Shown: positions 1-7,726, counted from the stretch's first letter. The stretch: DNA of 15,477 nucleotides from Erysipelotrichia bacterium (GCA_009929095.1 SABF01000013.1:1-15477), one strand, 5' to 3'. Notes: a model not told the origin generated them from the letters alone. Made by a program: numbers and translations.

Positions 1-58
1 CCATCAGACTGTATGCGGACTGTATTATTTCATTGATCAGTTCTGCCAGTTCTTCCAT
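1..58 (-). CDS. 5' end of an unidentified gene (partial, runs off the window)
   Basis: An open frame on the minus strand starts with ATG at 58-56 and runs out of the window. Its first 19 residues read MEELAELINEIIQSAYSLM. An in-frame TAA lies four codons upstream (at about 70-68), so this ATG is the first possible ATG start. It begins 14 nt after the stop of the LtaS-like gene on the same strand, which suggests the same transcript. No good Shine-Dalgarno is visible in front of it; the spacer is A/T-rich. The visible part looks amphipathic and helical and has no recognisable domain. Function cannot be assigned from 19 residues. The weak ribosome binding site is the main reason for doubt. Confidence 0.4.
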   Translation of the reverse strand, partial: MEELAELINEIIQSAYSLM

Positions 59-72
59 GTCAATATTTTAGA

Positions 73-2280
73 TTATTTATCGGGATTGGAAAAGACATGC
101 GCATAGTAATCCAAATCCAGAACCGATTGAGAAAATGTGAATTTGTTTCGCACCAGATTGACAATACGATCTGCATAGCCACTTGGAATATCATCTTGAC
201 TAAAACCCTCTGCGGGAGTAAATACTCCCGAATAGGCATTATAGAAACCTAAATCTGTCTTCCAGCTGCGATCCATCCACATGACAAGCGGAGTATCATT
301 CGAAAATACATCTCTGCCTGCATATAGGCGGGAATCATATTCCGTCCCAAATAAATTGCTCAGTGTAGGAATAATATCAATACTGGAAACAGGATCATCT
401 ACAGAAATGCTCTGACCTTCAATACTTCCGGACCAGATGATCAGAGTATTCTTGTCACGTTCCGGCTGATTGCCGGCTTCCACAGTATATCCATACAATT
501 CGTCCAGATAGCTGACTTCATTATCCCAGGCAGCGCTCTTTTCCAGACCATAGGGATAATGATCTGCAGTAAGTACGATAACTGTATCATCCAGAATTCC
601 ATCATCCTCAAGAGAATTCAAAAGATATGTCAGTCCCTTTTCCAGTTCGTAATTAGCTGCCAGATAGCACTGCACCTTCTCAGAATGTTTATTGAATGAC
701 GGAAATGTCTCTCTCAGATAATCCAGATTTCTGACTGCCATGGCGTCCGATCCTTCCGTATATGCCGCATGTCCGCTGACCGTCATGTAATAAATACTGA
801 ATGGCTGTTCATCTTTATACAGAGGATATGTCCACTGCATCATCTCATCATCACTGCAGGGCCAGTGCCAGCTGATTCCCTCTTCCATACCATTTCCATA
901 GCCAATGAATTTCTCATAGCCAAAGTTTTCATGAGTCAGGTTTCTGCTGTAATAGGTATCAGAATTATCGTGGTAAGCGCGCGAGAAATAGCCAAGTTTC
1001 TGAAGCTGATTGCCGATAGATGCTGATAGATCATGACCAATGGTTGCTTTCATGGAGTTGACACCATCCATTGGAATCAGCCCAGTCAGTGTAGAATACT
1101 CTCCTGTTGTGGTACTGCCTCCCCAGGCTGGCTGATAATAGTCACTAAACCTGATGCCCTGTGAACTTAGACGGTACAGCGTTGGCGTTATTACTGGATC
1201 AATGAGGCCGAATGAAAATGCTTCGGCACAGATAAAGATTAAATTTTTCCCCTTGAAGATGCCGGTATACTCATTCTTGCCGGCTGGTGTTTCAGAAGCA
1301 ATAAACTGATCTACGGTCTTCAGCTGTTCATTATCTGTGGTGTCAGCCAGGTTTTTGAAATCGATATTCATCTCATTTCTGCCATAGATGACAGGTGTCG
1401 CTTCGGCACTTGCTTCTGGTATTTCTTCAGATGCATCAGAAATAAATCCCGTACTTGCCGAAGTTCCGGCAAGCACATGATATGTGTCCAGCACAAGAGC
1501 AGTAATCAATCCAAAGGATGGAACAGACGCATTGAAATCATAATCCGTACCTGCCTGACTGCTGGCTCGGGAATTGGATGCCATGCCAAGTGACTGTGAG
1601 ATTATCAGTGCTGCGCTGACCGCCAGCATGATCAGATTCTGTTTCAATTTAGGATGTGCAGAAACAAAACTCTTTCTTTTGTTTATAATCTGCAGAATAA
1701 TTGCCGGTAAAAACAATGCCAGAATAATCAGAATATTTCCTTTAATTGCATTGAAGATAGATCCGGCAAATCCGCCCACTGCATCTCCTGTTCCGGAAAA
1801 AACAGATTTCGGATTCATGAATACCTGAAAACTCAGTTTGATGATAACTGCTATGGTATAGCTGGAAACAGACAGATAAAGGATCAGATTCAGTACTGTA
1901 CTGCGGTGCTTCTGCTTTCTGAAGAGAGATATCAGCAGCGCAGTCAGAATGCCGAATGCGCATGCACTTGCCAGCATATATCCAAGATAGGGGATAGAGA
2001 CTGTATTTGAACCTGTAAAGACCGAAAGCATTGCTTCCTCATAGATATAGAACAGCGGCATGACTGCAAAGATCATCCAGCCCGGAAACGCATCCAGTCC
2101 TGTCTTTTCTTTTTCTGCAGGCATTCGCTTCTTTACTGTTTTTTTCTGTGCTTCTTTCAGAACTGCTTCCGATGAGCTTTCATCTTCTGCAGCATGCTTC
2201 ACTGAATCAGGTACATCTGCTTCCGTATGCAGCGGACGAACTGTCCGTTTCTTTTTATTAAATCCCGATCTTTTTTTCAT
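73..2280 (-). CDS. LtaS-like membrane phosphoglycerol transferase (sulfatase fold)
   Basis: 735 residues with the layout of the lipoteichoic acid synthase family. A Lys-rich cytoplasmic N-terminus of about 65 residues is followed by five hydrophobic segments (about 67-85, 95-119, 127-150, 180-199 and 215-232), an acidic linker to about 340, and an extracellular sulfatase-fold domain. Family landmarks are visible: E353 in the NLIFICAEAF strand (metal ligand), the GGSTTTGEY nucleophile region with T390 the likely nucleophile by alignment to LtaS, H504 in VSGHAAYT (substrate pocket), and D573-H574 in TADHYPYG (metal ligands). Known members transfer glycerol phosphate from phosphatidylglycerol to polymer or glycolipid outside the membrane. 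The exact acceptor is not shown here, and LtaS, primase-type and other phosphoethanolamine/phosphoglycerol transferases look alike at this level. The ATG at 2280 has no Shine-Dalgarno but lies 9 nt after a TGCTATAAT promoter box. M53 is an alternative start with only a weak site. The next gene starts 14 nt downstream. Confidence 0.87.
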   Translation of the reverse strand: MKKRSGFNKKKRTVRPLHTEADVPDSVKHAAEDESSSEAVLKEAQKKTVKKRMPAEKEKTGLDAFPGWMIFAVMPLFYIYEEAMLSVFTGSNTVSIPYLGYMLASACAFGILTALLISLFRKQKHRSTVLNLILYLSVSSYTIAVIIKLSFQVFMNPKSVFSGTGDAVGGFAGSIFNAIKGNILIILALFLPAIILQIINKRKSFVSAHPKLKQNLIMLAVSAALIISQSLGMASNSRASSQAGTDYDFNASVPSFGLITALVLDTYHVLAGTSASTGFISDASEEIPEASAEATPVIYGRNEMNIDFKNLADTTDNEQLKTVDQFIASETPAGKNEYTGIFKGKNLIFICAEAFSFGLIDPVITPTLYRLSSQGIRFSDYYQPAWGGSTTTGEYSTLTGLIPMDGVNSMKATIGHDLSASIGNQLQKLGYFSRAYHDNSDTYYSRNLTHENFGYEKFIGYGNGMEEGISWHWPCSDDEMMQWTYPLYKDEQPFSIYYMTVSGHAAYTEGSDAMAVRNLDYLRETFPSFNKHSEKVQCYLAANYELEKGLTYLLNSLEDDGILDDTVIVLTADHYPYGLEKSAAWDNEVSYLDELYGYTVEAGNQPERDKNTLIIWSGSIEGQSISVDDPVSSIDIIPTLSNLFGTEYDSRLYAGRDVFSNDTPLVMWMDRSWKTDLGFYNAYSGVFTPAEGFSQDDIPSGYADRIVNLVRNKFTFSQSVLDLDYYAHVFSNPDK

Positions 2281-2289
2281 AATGCCACG

Positions 2290-2298
2290 ATTATAGCA
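2290..2298 (-). promoter_or_regulatory. Extended -10 promoter (TGCTATAAT) of the LtaS-like gene
   Basis: On the minus strand TGCTATAAT is a perfect extended -10 box. Only 9 nt separate it from the ATG of the LtaS-like gene, so a normal start point (6-7 nt downstream) would fall about 3 nt before the ATG. The -35 region is poor (GTTTCA at 17 nt, three of six). Assignment is by eye. Confidence 0.5.
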
Positions 2299-2375
2299 CC
2301 GACGCAGGCAAATGAAACACTTGTTATTCAGTCCAAATCAACTGTTTTCAGCTGCTTCTGTACATCTTGAAAGAA

Positions 2376-2401
2376 TCCTGTGCTGCTGAATCTGCACAGG
2401 A
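2376..2401 (-). terminator. Probable terminator after citrate synthase
   Basis: A perfect 8-bp inverted repeat (TCCTGTGC / GCACAGGA) with a 10-nt loop lies about 40 nt beyond the citrate synthase stop. On the minus strand it is followed by TTCTTTC, a modest T-rich tail. It separates citrate synthase from the LtaS-like gene, which has its own promoter. Confidence 0.5.
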
Positions 2402-2440
2402 CTATTTCAAACTGATGTCATTTGACATTTCCGAAATGTT

Positions 2441-3823
2441 TCAGCCTCGCTCTTCCAGAGAAGTGTACTCTCGTTCCTTCTCACCGACATACTTGTAAGC
2501 AGGTCGAATAATCCGATTGGCAAATTCTACTTCCTCCATGCGATGAGCACACCAGCCGGGAATTCTAGCACAGGCAAAAATCGGTGTGTAGAGCTCTTCT
2601 GCGATGCCAAGCATCCGATAGATCAGACCGCTGAATAGATCAACATTGGCACAGACCCGCTTGTCAGATTTCTTTTCCATTTCAAAAGCCTGCGGAGCCA
2701 GACGTTCAATGGCATTCAGCATATTCCACTGATCCTTCATACCCTTCTTCTCTGCCATCTGCTTCGAATGTTTTTTTAGAATCTGCGCTCTTGGATCACT
2801 GATTGTATAGACCGCATGACCTATTCCATAAATCAGGCCCGAATGATCTCCGTTTTCTTTTCTCAGGATTCCACGAAGATAATTCAGCACCTCTTCATCA
2901 TCTTCTTTATCATTCACATTCGTCATGATGTCATCCAGCTGATTCATAACCTTCAGATTGGCACCGCCGTGCTTAGGCCCCTTCAATGTGTTGATTGCAG
3001 AAGATATTGCTGCATAGGTGTCAGAACCAGCACTGGAGACAACCCGGTCTGCAAACGCGGAGCAGTTGCCGCCGCCGTGATCTGCATGTACAACAAGACA
3101 CAGGTCCAGAAGTTTGGCTTCCTCATGAGTAAAGGACTGGTCCGGCCGATATGTTGATAATATATGTTCTGCAGTGCACTGGCCATGAATCGGATAATGA
3201 TAGTACATTGACTGCTGTTCATAGACATGACGTCTTGTCTGATAAGCATAAACCATCATCGTTGGCAGTTCTGCGCAGAGATTAATTGACTGTCGAAGGA
3301 TGTTTTCCAGAGAAGTATCCTCTGCATGTTCGTCATAGGAATACATTGCCAGAACAGAACGGGACATCTTATTCATAATATTTGGTGATGGTGCACTCAT
3401 GATCATGGTTTCAGCAAAACCATCCGGAAGACGACGGTGGGACTCGATAATTTCACGGAAACGATCAAGATTCTTCTTATCCGGAAGACTTCCAAGCAGC
3501 AGCAGCCACATGACTTCTTCAAACATAAAACGATCCTTTTCCACTGCTTCCCGTACCAGTCTCTGGAGACGATAGCCGCGATAGATCAATTCACCTGGAA
3601 TGGGAACAATCGTTCCATCCGAACTGCGATCATAGCCAATGACATCGCAGACATTGGTCAGACCGGCCAGAACACCGGTTCCATCCGTATTCCGCAGACC
3701 GCGCTTAACACCATATTTTTCAGATTCTTCCGGATTAATAAAATTATTGCATCGGTATTCCTTGCAGAGCATTTCCGCTTCTTCTTCTGAGAGCGCCGGT
3801 ACATCAGGATAAATCATCGCCAT
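2441..3823 (-). CDS. gltA: Citrate synthase
   Basis: 460 residues. Condenses oxaloacetate and acetyl-CoA to citrate in the cytoplasm. Citrate synthase landmarks occur in order: the HADHGGGNCSAF segment (H246, H249), GPKHGGAN with catalytic H285, GIGHAVYTISDPRA with H336, catalytic D395 in NVDLFSG, and R420 in the FACARIPGW segment. The Arg usual in GFGHRVY is Ala here, and a roughly 40-residue N-terminal extension precedes the part resembling shorter bacterial enzymes. I recall both traits from citrate synthases of anaerobic Firmicutes. ATG at 3823 has an excellent site, AAGGAGG, 8 nt upstream. It is divergent from icd-acn, the next two steps toward 2-oxoglutarate, with 123 nt between the start codons. 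A 2-methylcitrate synthase role cannot be excluded from sequence, but the neighbours argue for citrate. Confidence 0.93.
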   Translation of the reverse strand: MAMIYPDVPALSEEEAEMLCKEYRCNNFINPEESEKYGVKRGLRNTDGTGVLAGLTNVCDVIGYDRSSDGTIVPIPGELIYRGYRLQRLVREAVEKDRFMFEEVMWLLLLGSLPDKKNLDRFREIIESHRRLPDGFAETMIMSAPSPNIMNKMSRSVLAMYSYDEHAEDTSLENILRQSINLCAELPTMMVYAYQTRRHVYEQQSMYYHYPIHGQCTAEHILSTYRPDQSFTHEEAKLLDLCLVVHADHGGGNCSAFADRVVSSAGSDTYAAISSAINTLKGPKHGGANLKVMNQLDDIMTNVNDKEDDEEVLNYLRGILRKENGDHSGLIYGIGHAVYTISDPRAQILKKHSKQMAEKKGMKDQWNMLNAIERLAPQAFEMEKKSDKRVCANVDLFSGLIYRMLGIAEELYTPIFACARIPGWCAHRMEEVEFANRIIRPAYKYVGEKEREYTSLEERG

Positions 3824-3946
3824 ACATCCTGCCTCCTTAATTGCTTACGTATAATTGTGTCCCAAACCGCGCTTAAGATCAAACCGAAACAGGCAAATAT
3901 ATACTCATGGTTTATAATGATGACATCGAATAAAGGAGATCAAGTC
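3824..3946. promoter_or_regulatory. Divergent promoter region between gltA and icd
   Basis: This interval must carry the start signals for both arms of the module. On the plus strand a perfect TATAAT (3913-3918) lies 29 nt before the icd ATG, with a weak CAGGCA (3890-3895) 17 nt upstream of it. On the minus strand TATACG, with TTAAGC 17 nt upstream, is a weak candidate for gltA. The ribosome binding sites are AAGGAGG (3832-3838, minus) and AAAGGAG (3932-3938, plus). I saw no clear operator palindrome. Shared control of the two arms is plausible but not shown. Confidence 0.45.
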
Positions 3947-4939
3947 ATGAAAGCTGTATTGATACCCGGTGACGGGATAGGCCCGGAAATAGCAGAAAGT
4001 GCAATCAGGGTTTCTGAAGCACTGCACTGCGGCATTGACTGGAGCACCTGGCAGGCTGGAGCGGAGACATTTGAGAAGACACACAGATTGTTTCAGGAGG
4101 GACTGATAGACGCTATCAGAAATACTGGCTGGGCACTGAAAGGCCCTACTGCTACGCCGATCGGAAGCGGCTTTCGTTCTCTTAATGTGCAGCTCCGTCA
4201 GGAATTTCAAACCTACGCGAATCTGAGACCGGTTAAATCTATGCCGGGGGTCAGAACCCGCTATGATAACGTCGATCTGGTTATTGTCCGAGAGAATACT
4301 GAAGATCTTTATAAAGGCATTGAATATATGCTGGATAAGGACACGGCTAATGGCATCAAGCTGATTACTCGAAGTGCCAGTGAACGCATCTGCAGGTTTG
4401 CCTTTGAGTATGCAGTCAGAAACTGCCGTAAAAAAGTAACCTGTGTCCACAAGGCAAACATCATGAAACTGACTGATGGATTGTTTCTGGACTCTTTCAG
4501 AAAAGTCGCTGATGAATTTCCGACGATTGAAGCAGATACCGTAATCGTTGATGCATTGACGATGCGGCTGGTTATTGATCCAGGTCAGTTCGATGTACTG
4601 GTAGCTCCAAATCTCTATGGTGATATCATCAGTGATCTATGTGCCGGCCTAGTTGGTGGACTTGGCTTTGCGCCAAGTGCCAACATTGGCAGCTCTACCC
4701 GAATCTATGAGGCGGTCCATGGCTCCGCACCGGATATTGCCGGAAAGAATATTGCTAATCCAAGTGCTATTCTGATGGCATTTGCGATGATGCTCAATGA
4801 CTGCGGCATGGAAGATAAATCTCAAAAACTGAACCATGCAATCGCAGCTGTATATACAGAAGGAAGCCATATCACAAAGGATGTCGGCGGAAATACCAGC
4901 ACTCAGGCGTTTACTGATGCTGTAATCAGCCAGTTATAA
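3947..4939 (+). CDS. icd: Isocitrate dehydrogenase, NAD-type
   Basis: 330 residues of the isocitrate/isopropylmalate dehydrogenase family. Oxidatively decarboxylates isocitrate to 2-oxoglutarate. Motifs: N-terminal IPGDGIGPEI, SLNVQLRQEF with NLRPVK (substrate arginines), RENTEDLYKGIE (Y122), VHKANIMK (K169), and metal-binding D202, D226 and D230 in the usual spacing. The cofactor loop reads HGSAPDIAGKNIANP. D263-I264 occupies the positions that are Lys-Tyr in NADP-dependent E. coli Icd, so NAD is the predicted cofactor. RENTEDLYKGIE and the neighbours favour isocitrate over isopropylmalate or homoisocitrate. An open frame extends upstream to 3857, but the ATG at 3947 has AAAGGAG 8 nt upstream and the longer version would include the promoter box, so the short start was chosen. 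The stop is followed after 14 nt by acn, pointing to one operon. Confidence 0.92.
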   Translation: MKAVLIPGDGIGPEIAESAIRVSEALHCGIDWSTWQAGAETFEKTHRLFQEGLIDAIRNTGWALKGPTATPIGSGFRSLNVQLRQEFQTYANLRPVKSMPGVRTRYDNVDLVIVRENTEDLYKGIEYMLDKDTANGIKLITRSASERICRFAFEYAVRNCRKKVTCVHKANIMKLTDGLFLDSFRKVADEFPTIEADTVIVDALTMRLVIDPGQFDVLVAPNLYGDIISDLCAGLVGGLGFAPSANIGSSTRIYEAVHGSAPDIAGKNIANPSAILMAFAMMLNDCGMEDKSQKLNHAIAAVYTEGSHITKDVGGNTSTQAFTDAVISQL

Positions 4940-4953
4940 GAAAGGAGCATCCC

Positions 4954-7194
4954 ATGATCCTGCATGACACAAAAGTAATCTATCGGAATCAGAAACCGGA
5001 TGTTCTTCCGGAAAATACCGATGTCACAGCCGGCCGAAACAAGACCTTGGCATATGGCATTCTGAATGCTCACGATGATCATTCTGAATCAGATACCCTG
5101 CATGTAAAATTTGACAGTCTGACGAGTCATGACATCACCTATGTCGGTATCATTGAAACCGCCCGAGCTTCCGGCATGAAGCAGTTTCCTATTCCCTATG
5201 TACTGACCAACTGCCACAATTCTCTCTGTGCAGTAGGCGGAACCATTAATGAAGATGATCATCAGTTCGGTCTTTCTGCCGCTTGTCGCTATGGCGGCAT
5301 CTATGTACCGCCCTGCCTGGCTGTCATCCATTCCTATAACCGTGAAATGATGAGCGGTGTCGGCAGGATGATCCTCGGTTCTGATTCTCATACCCGTTAT
5401 GGTGCCCTTGGAACAATGGGTGTCGGTGAAGGCGGCGGAGAACTTGCCAAACAGCTCGTACAGAGAACCTATGATATGAAAAAACCGGAAGTCGTGCTGA
5501 TCTACCTGACCGGAACACTCCGACCGGGTGTCGGTCCGCACGATGTGGCACTGTCACTTGTCGCAGCCACATATGCTAATGGCTATGTCAAGAATAAAGT
5601 CATGGAATTTGCCGGCCCGGGAATCGCCTGTCTGAGTCAGGACTGCCGCAATGCGATTGATGCCATGACTACGGAAACCACCTGCTGGAGCAGCATATGG
5701 GAAACCGATGACATCACTGAAACATACTATGAAGTTCACAATCGTCCAGACGCCTTTAATAAACAGAGCGTACAGGATGGAGCAGTCTATGATGGCTGTA
5801 TTGAACTGAACCTTTCAGAAGTTGAATGCATGATTGCTCTGCCCATGCATCCAAGCTATGCTATGCCGATACATGAGCTCCAGAATAATCCAGTGAAATA
5901 TCTATCGGAAGCTCAGGATCGTGCAAACAAACAGATGAACGGCAAAACAAGCATGGATCTTCTTTCAAAGATCAGAGAAGACGAAAAGATCCACGCAGAT
6001 CAGGGAATCATTGCCGGCTGTGCTGGCGGCACGTTTGACAGCATCAACGCAGCTGCCGAAATACTGAAAGGCCACAGCACCGGCTGCAGTGAGTTCCGCT
6101 TAAGTGTATATCCGGATTCCATGCCGGTATATGAAGCTCTTGTAAAAAACGGCTCATTGAGCACCATCATCCAGGCCGGCGGTATTTTCCGTGAAGCATT
6201 CTGCGGACCGTGCTTTGGCGCTGGCGATACACCTGCCAACAACGAATTCTCGATTCGCCATACTACCAGAAACTTCCCAAACCGGGAAGGCTCCAAGCCG
6301 GGAGAAGGACAGATCTCTTCAGTTGCTCTGATGGATGCCAGATCTGTTGCGGCAACTGCTGCCAATCAGGGCATTCTGACTGCTGCCAGTGATATGGTTT
6401 CTGAACCGGAAACCATTCAGGAAATGAGATTTGATTCCGCAATTTATGACAAACGCGTTTATAACGGATGGAAAAAAGCAGATGGTGACTGTGAACTTCG
6501 TTTTGGGCCAAATATCAAGGACTGGCCGGAAATACCCGAACTCGCCAACGATCTGCTGGTCAAAATCGTATCTCACCTGGACGATCCAGTGACTACAACG
6601 GATGAACTGATTCCTTCCGGTGAAACTTCGAGTTTCCGTTCTAATCCGCTTCGCCTCGCTGAGTTTACTCTGTCACGCCGTGATCCGGATTATGTACCGC
6701 AGGCCAAAGAAGTTCAGAAAATGGAAACTGAAAGAAAGAATGGTTCCATCCCTGCTGAGATACATGATATCTTCCAGAAATTGAAACAGGATGGAATCAG
6801 TGTAAATCCCGCACATACAATTGTCGGTTCTGCATTATATGCTAATAAACCGGGAGACGGCTCTGCCAGAGAACAGGCAGCCAGCTGTCAGCGCGTGCTT
6901 GGCGGATCTGCCAATTTTGCAGGAGAATATGCAACCAAGCGATATCGCTCCAATTGTATTAACTGGGGCATCCTGCCATTTCTGACCGAAAATCCTGAGA
7001 ATCTAGCCAAGGGAGTATATGTATTTATTCCGAATGTACTGAAGACACTGCAGTCACAATCAGATGACTTCAAGGCCTTTGCCATCAGTGATGATTCAAT
7101 TCAGGAAATCTATCTGACACTGGGAACACTGACCCCTGAGGAAAAAGAAATTCTGACAGCCGGCTGTCTGATCAATCATTATCGCGGCCGCTAG
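4954..7194 (+). CDS. acn: Aconitate hydratase (aconitase), variant [4Fe-4S] type
   Basis: 746 residues. Isomerises citrate to isocitrate through a [4Fe-4S] cluster. Visible: the LTNCHNSLCAVGG segment (about 84-96), the aconitase signature GSDSHTRYGALGTMGVGEGG (about 142-161), cluster cysteines C356, C417 and C420 (CGPCFGAGDTP) with spacing close to mitochondrial aconitase (C358, C421, C424), and the HTTRNFPNREGS loop (about 436-447). The C-terminal swivel domain contains ATKRYRSNCINWGILP (about 660-675). The first cluster cysteine sits in AGCAGGT instead of the usual GSCTNS, marking a divergent subfamily that databases often call just hydratase. Aconitase function rests on residues plus position between citrate synthase and isocitrate dehydrogenase. 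AAAGGAG lies 7 nt before the ATG, only 14 nt after icd. A long hairpin terminator follows. Confidence 0.88.
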   Translation: MILHDTKVIYRNQKPDVLPENTDVTAGRNKTLAYGILNAHDDHSESDTLHVKFDSLTSHDITYVGIIETARASGMKQFPIPYVLTNCHNSLCAVGGTINEDDHQFGLSAACRYGGIYVPPCLAVIHSYNREMMSGVGRMILGSDSHTRYGALGTMGVGEGGGELAKQLVQRTYDMKKPEVVLIYLTGTLRPGVGPHDVALSLVAATYANGYVKNKVMEFAGPGIACLSQDCRNAIDAMTTETTCWSSIWETDDITETYYEVHNRPDAFNKQSVQDGAVYDGCIELNLSEVECMIALPMHPSYAMPIHELQNNPVKYLSEAQDRANKQMNGKTSMDLLSKIREDEKIHADQGIIAGCAGGTFDSINAAAEILKGHSTGCSEFRLSVYPDSMPVYEALVKNGSLSTIIQAGGIFREAFCGPCFGAGDTPANNEFSIRHTTRNFPNREGSKPGEGQISSVALMDARSVAATAANQGILTAASDMVSEPETIQEMRFDSAIYDKRVYNGWKKADGDCELRFGPNIKDWPEIPELANDLLVKIVSHLDDPVTTTDELIPSGETSSFRSNPLRLAEFTLSRRDPDYVPQAKEVQKMETERKNGSIPAEIHDIFQKLKQDGISVNPAHTIVGSALYANKPGDGSAREQAASCQRVLGGSANFAGEYATKRYRSNCINWGILPFLTENPENLAKGVYVFIPNVLKTLQSQSDDFKAFAISDDSIQEIYLTLGTLTPEEKEILTAGCLINHYRGR

Positions 7195-7200
7195 ATAAAG

Positions 7201-7243
7201 AAAACGAGAGCTCAGCTTCAGAAACCGCTGCAGTTCTCGTTTT
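7201..7243 (+). terminator. Rho-independent terminator of icd-acn
   Basis: AAAACGAGA (7201-7209) pairs perfectly with TCTCGTTTT (7235-7243). The stem continues inward through a G-T pair, two more pairs, a one-base bulge and CAGC/GCTG to a 10-nt loop, about 16 pairs in all. The T-run is part of the outer stem, and the minus strand also ends in TTTTC, so it can work in both directions. It starts 7 nt after the acn stop. Confidence 0.85.
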
Positions 7244-7245
7244 AA

Positions 7246-7449
7246 TTATGCTTTGACAGTATCAACTGAAACCTTTTTTTGATTGAATGCTTTGCAACCT
7301 GAGCAGTAAACCATGGTGTCAGAAATGAAGCAATAACTACGCTCGCTGCAATCCGGGCTGTCGCCACCGGACAGATTGCAGCATACTTCACATCGACATC
7401 TGCCAGGTGTCACGAGACAGGCTTGCCGACTGCTGCAGTCAGGAAACAC
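7246..7449 (-). CDS. Doubtful small Cys-rich protein
   Basis: A 67-codon frame on the minus strand from a GTG at 7449 to a TAA at 7246, abutting the icd-acn hairpin. The product would have ten cysteines (residues 5, 11, 18, 20, 23, 24, 33, 40, 49, 52) in CxCxxCC and CxxC arrangements, and a basic tail. That could be a metal-binding protein. No family is recognised. Against it: the GTG comes directly after an in-frame TAG, there is no Shine-Dalgarno, the internal ATG (about residue 46) has none either, and its 5' part overlaps the plus-strand regulator remnant. The same frame stays open upstream of the TAG to at least 7500, so it could also be a broken gene. Kept because the cysteine spacing is striking. 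Confidence 0.22.
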   Translation of the reverse strand: MFPDCSSRQACLVTPGRCRCEVCCNLSGGDSPDCSERSYCFISDTMVYCSGCKAFNQKKVSVDTVKA

Positions 7450-7685
7450 CTAATATGCATCAGTATGACCAGGATCATCACAGTGAGTATTTATAAACAA
7501 TTTCCGTCAATATTTCAGAAGGCGGATCAGGCAAACAGACAGCCGCTTCACTGAGTATTCACCGCCATACACTTCATTGCCGCTTGGAGCATCTCAGCCA
7601 TCGCTTCAGCATTGATCTAACCGATTCAGGCATGTGGACGCAGCATCAGGTATCCTGCAGCATCGTGCAGATCATGAATCACTGA
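7389..7685 (+). pseudogene. Remnant of a PucR/CdaR-family transcription regulator (C-terminal HTH)
   Basis: Reading the plus strand in one frame gives, at 7461-7493, QYDQDHHSEYL, then an in-frame TAA (7494-7496), then at 7527-7685 a stretch that includes KQTAASL, SIHRHTLHCRLEHLSHRF and SIDLTDS before a TGA. This matches the end of PucR/CdaR-type regulators: a YD-x-x-H-x-x-x-Y/L linker, then a helix-turn-helix of the form TA-x-x-L-x-IHRNTL-x-YRL-x-x-I, then GIDL. The TAA sits where a Lys or Glu codon would be expected. No start codon, ribosome binding site or N-terminal sensory domain is visible; upstream the same frame continues only weakly to about 7389 and has another stop at 7326. The stop is followed 1 nt later by the 7687-7713 hairpin. 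I judge it a decayed, truncated gene. The left boundary is uncertain. Confidence 0.7.
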
Positions 7686-7686
7686 A

Positions 7687-7713
7687 AAGCACTGTCATTA
7701 CCCGGCAGTGCTT
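7687..7713 (-). terminator. Terminator of the ABC exporter gene
   Basis: AAGCACTG and CAGTGCTT form a perfect 8-bp stem with an 11-nt loop, followed on the minus strand by TTTTC. It lies 13 nt beyond the ABC transporter stop. On the plus strand the tail is TAATTTCT, so it may also have ended the degenerate regulator gene. Confidence 0.8.
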
Positions 7714-7726
7714 AATTTCTAATATG

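Noticed and set aside
2416..2438. Small palindromes TGTCATTTGACA and CATTTCCGAAATG just after citrate synthase
   Set aside because: Short stems with 1-2 nt centres that overlap each other; neither resembles a known operator or terminator, and chance is a fair explanation in A/T-rich spacer.
3857..3946. Longer N-terminus for isocitrate dehydrogenase (30 extra codons)
   Set aside because: The ATG at 3947 has AAAGGAG at ideal spacing and gives the standard family N-terminus MKAVLIPGDGIGPEI; the extension contains the likely -10 box.
3905..4450. 181-codon minus-strand open frame inside icd
   Set aside because: Antisense shadow of a well-supported coding gene, with low-complexity composition, no domain and no ribosome binding site.
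6000..6576. Several minus-strand open frames inside acn
   Set aside because: They are mutually overlapping antisense frames of the aconitase gene and show no recognisable domain or start signal.
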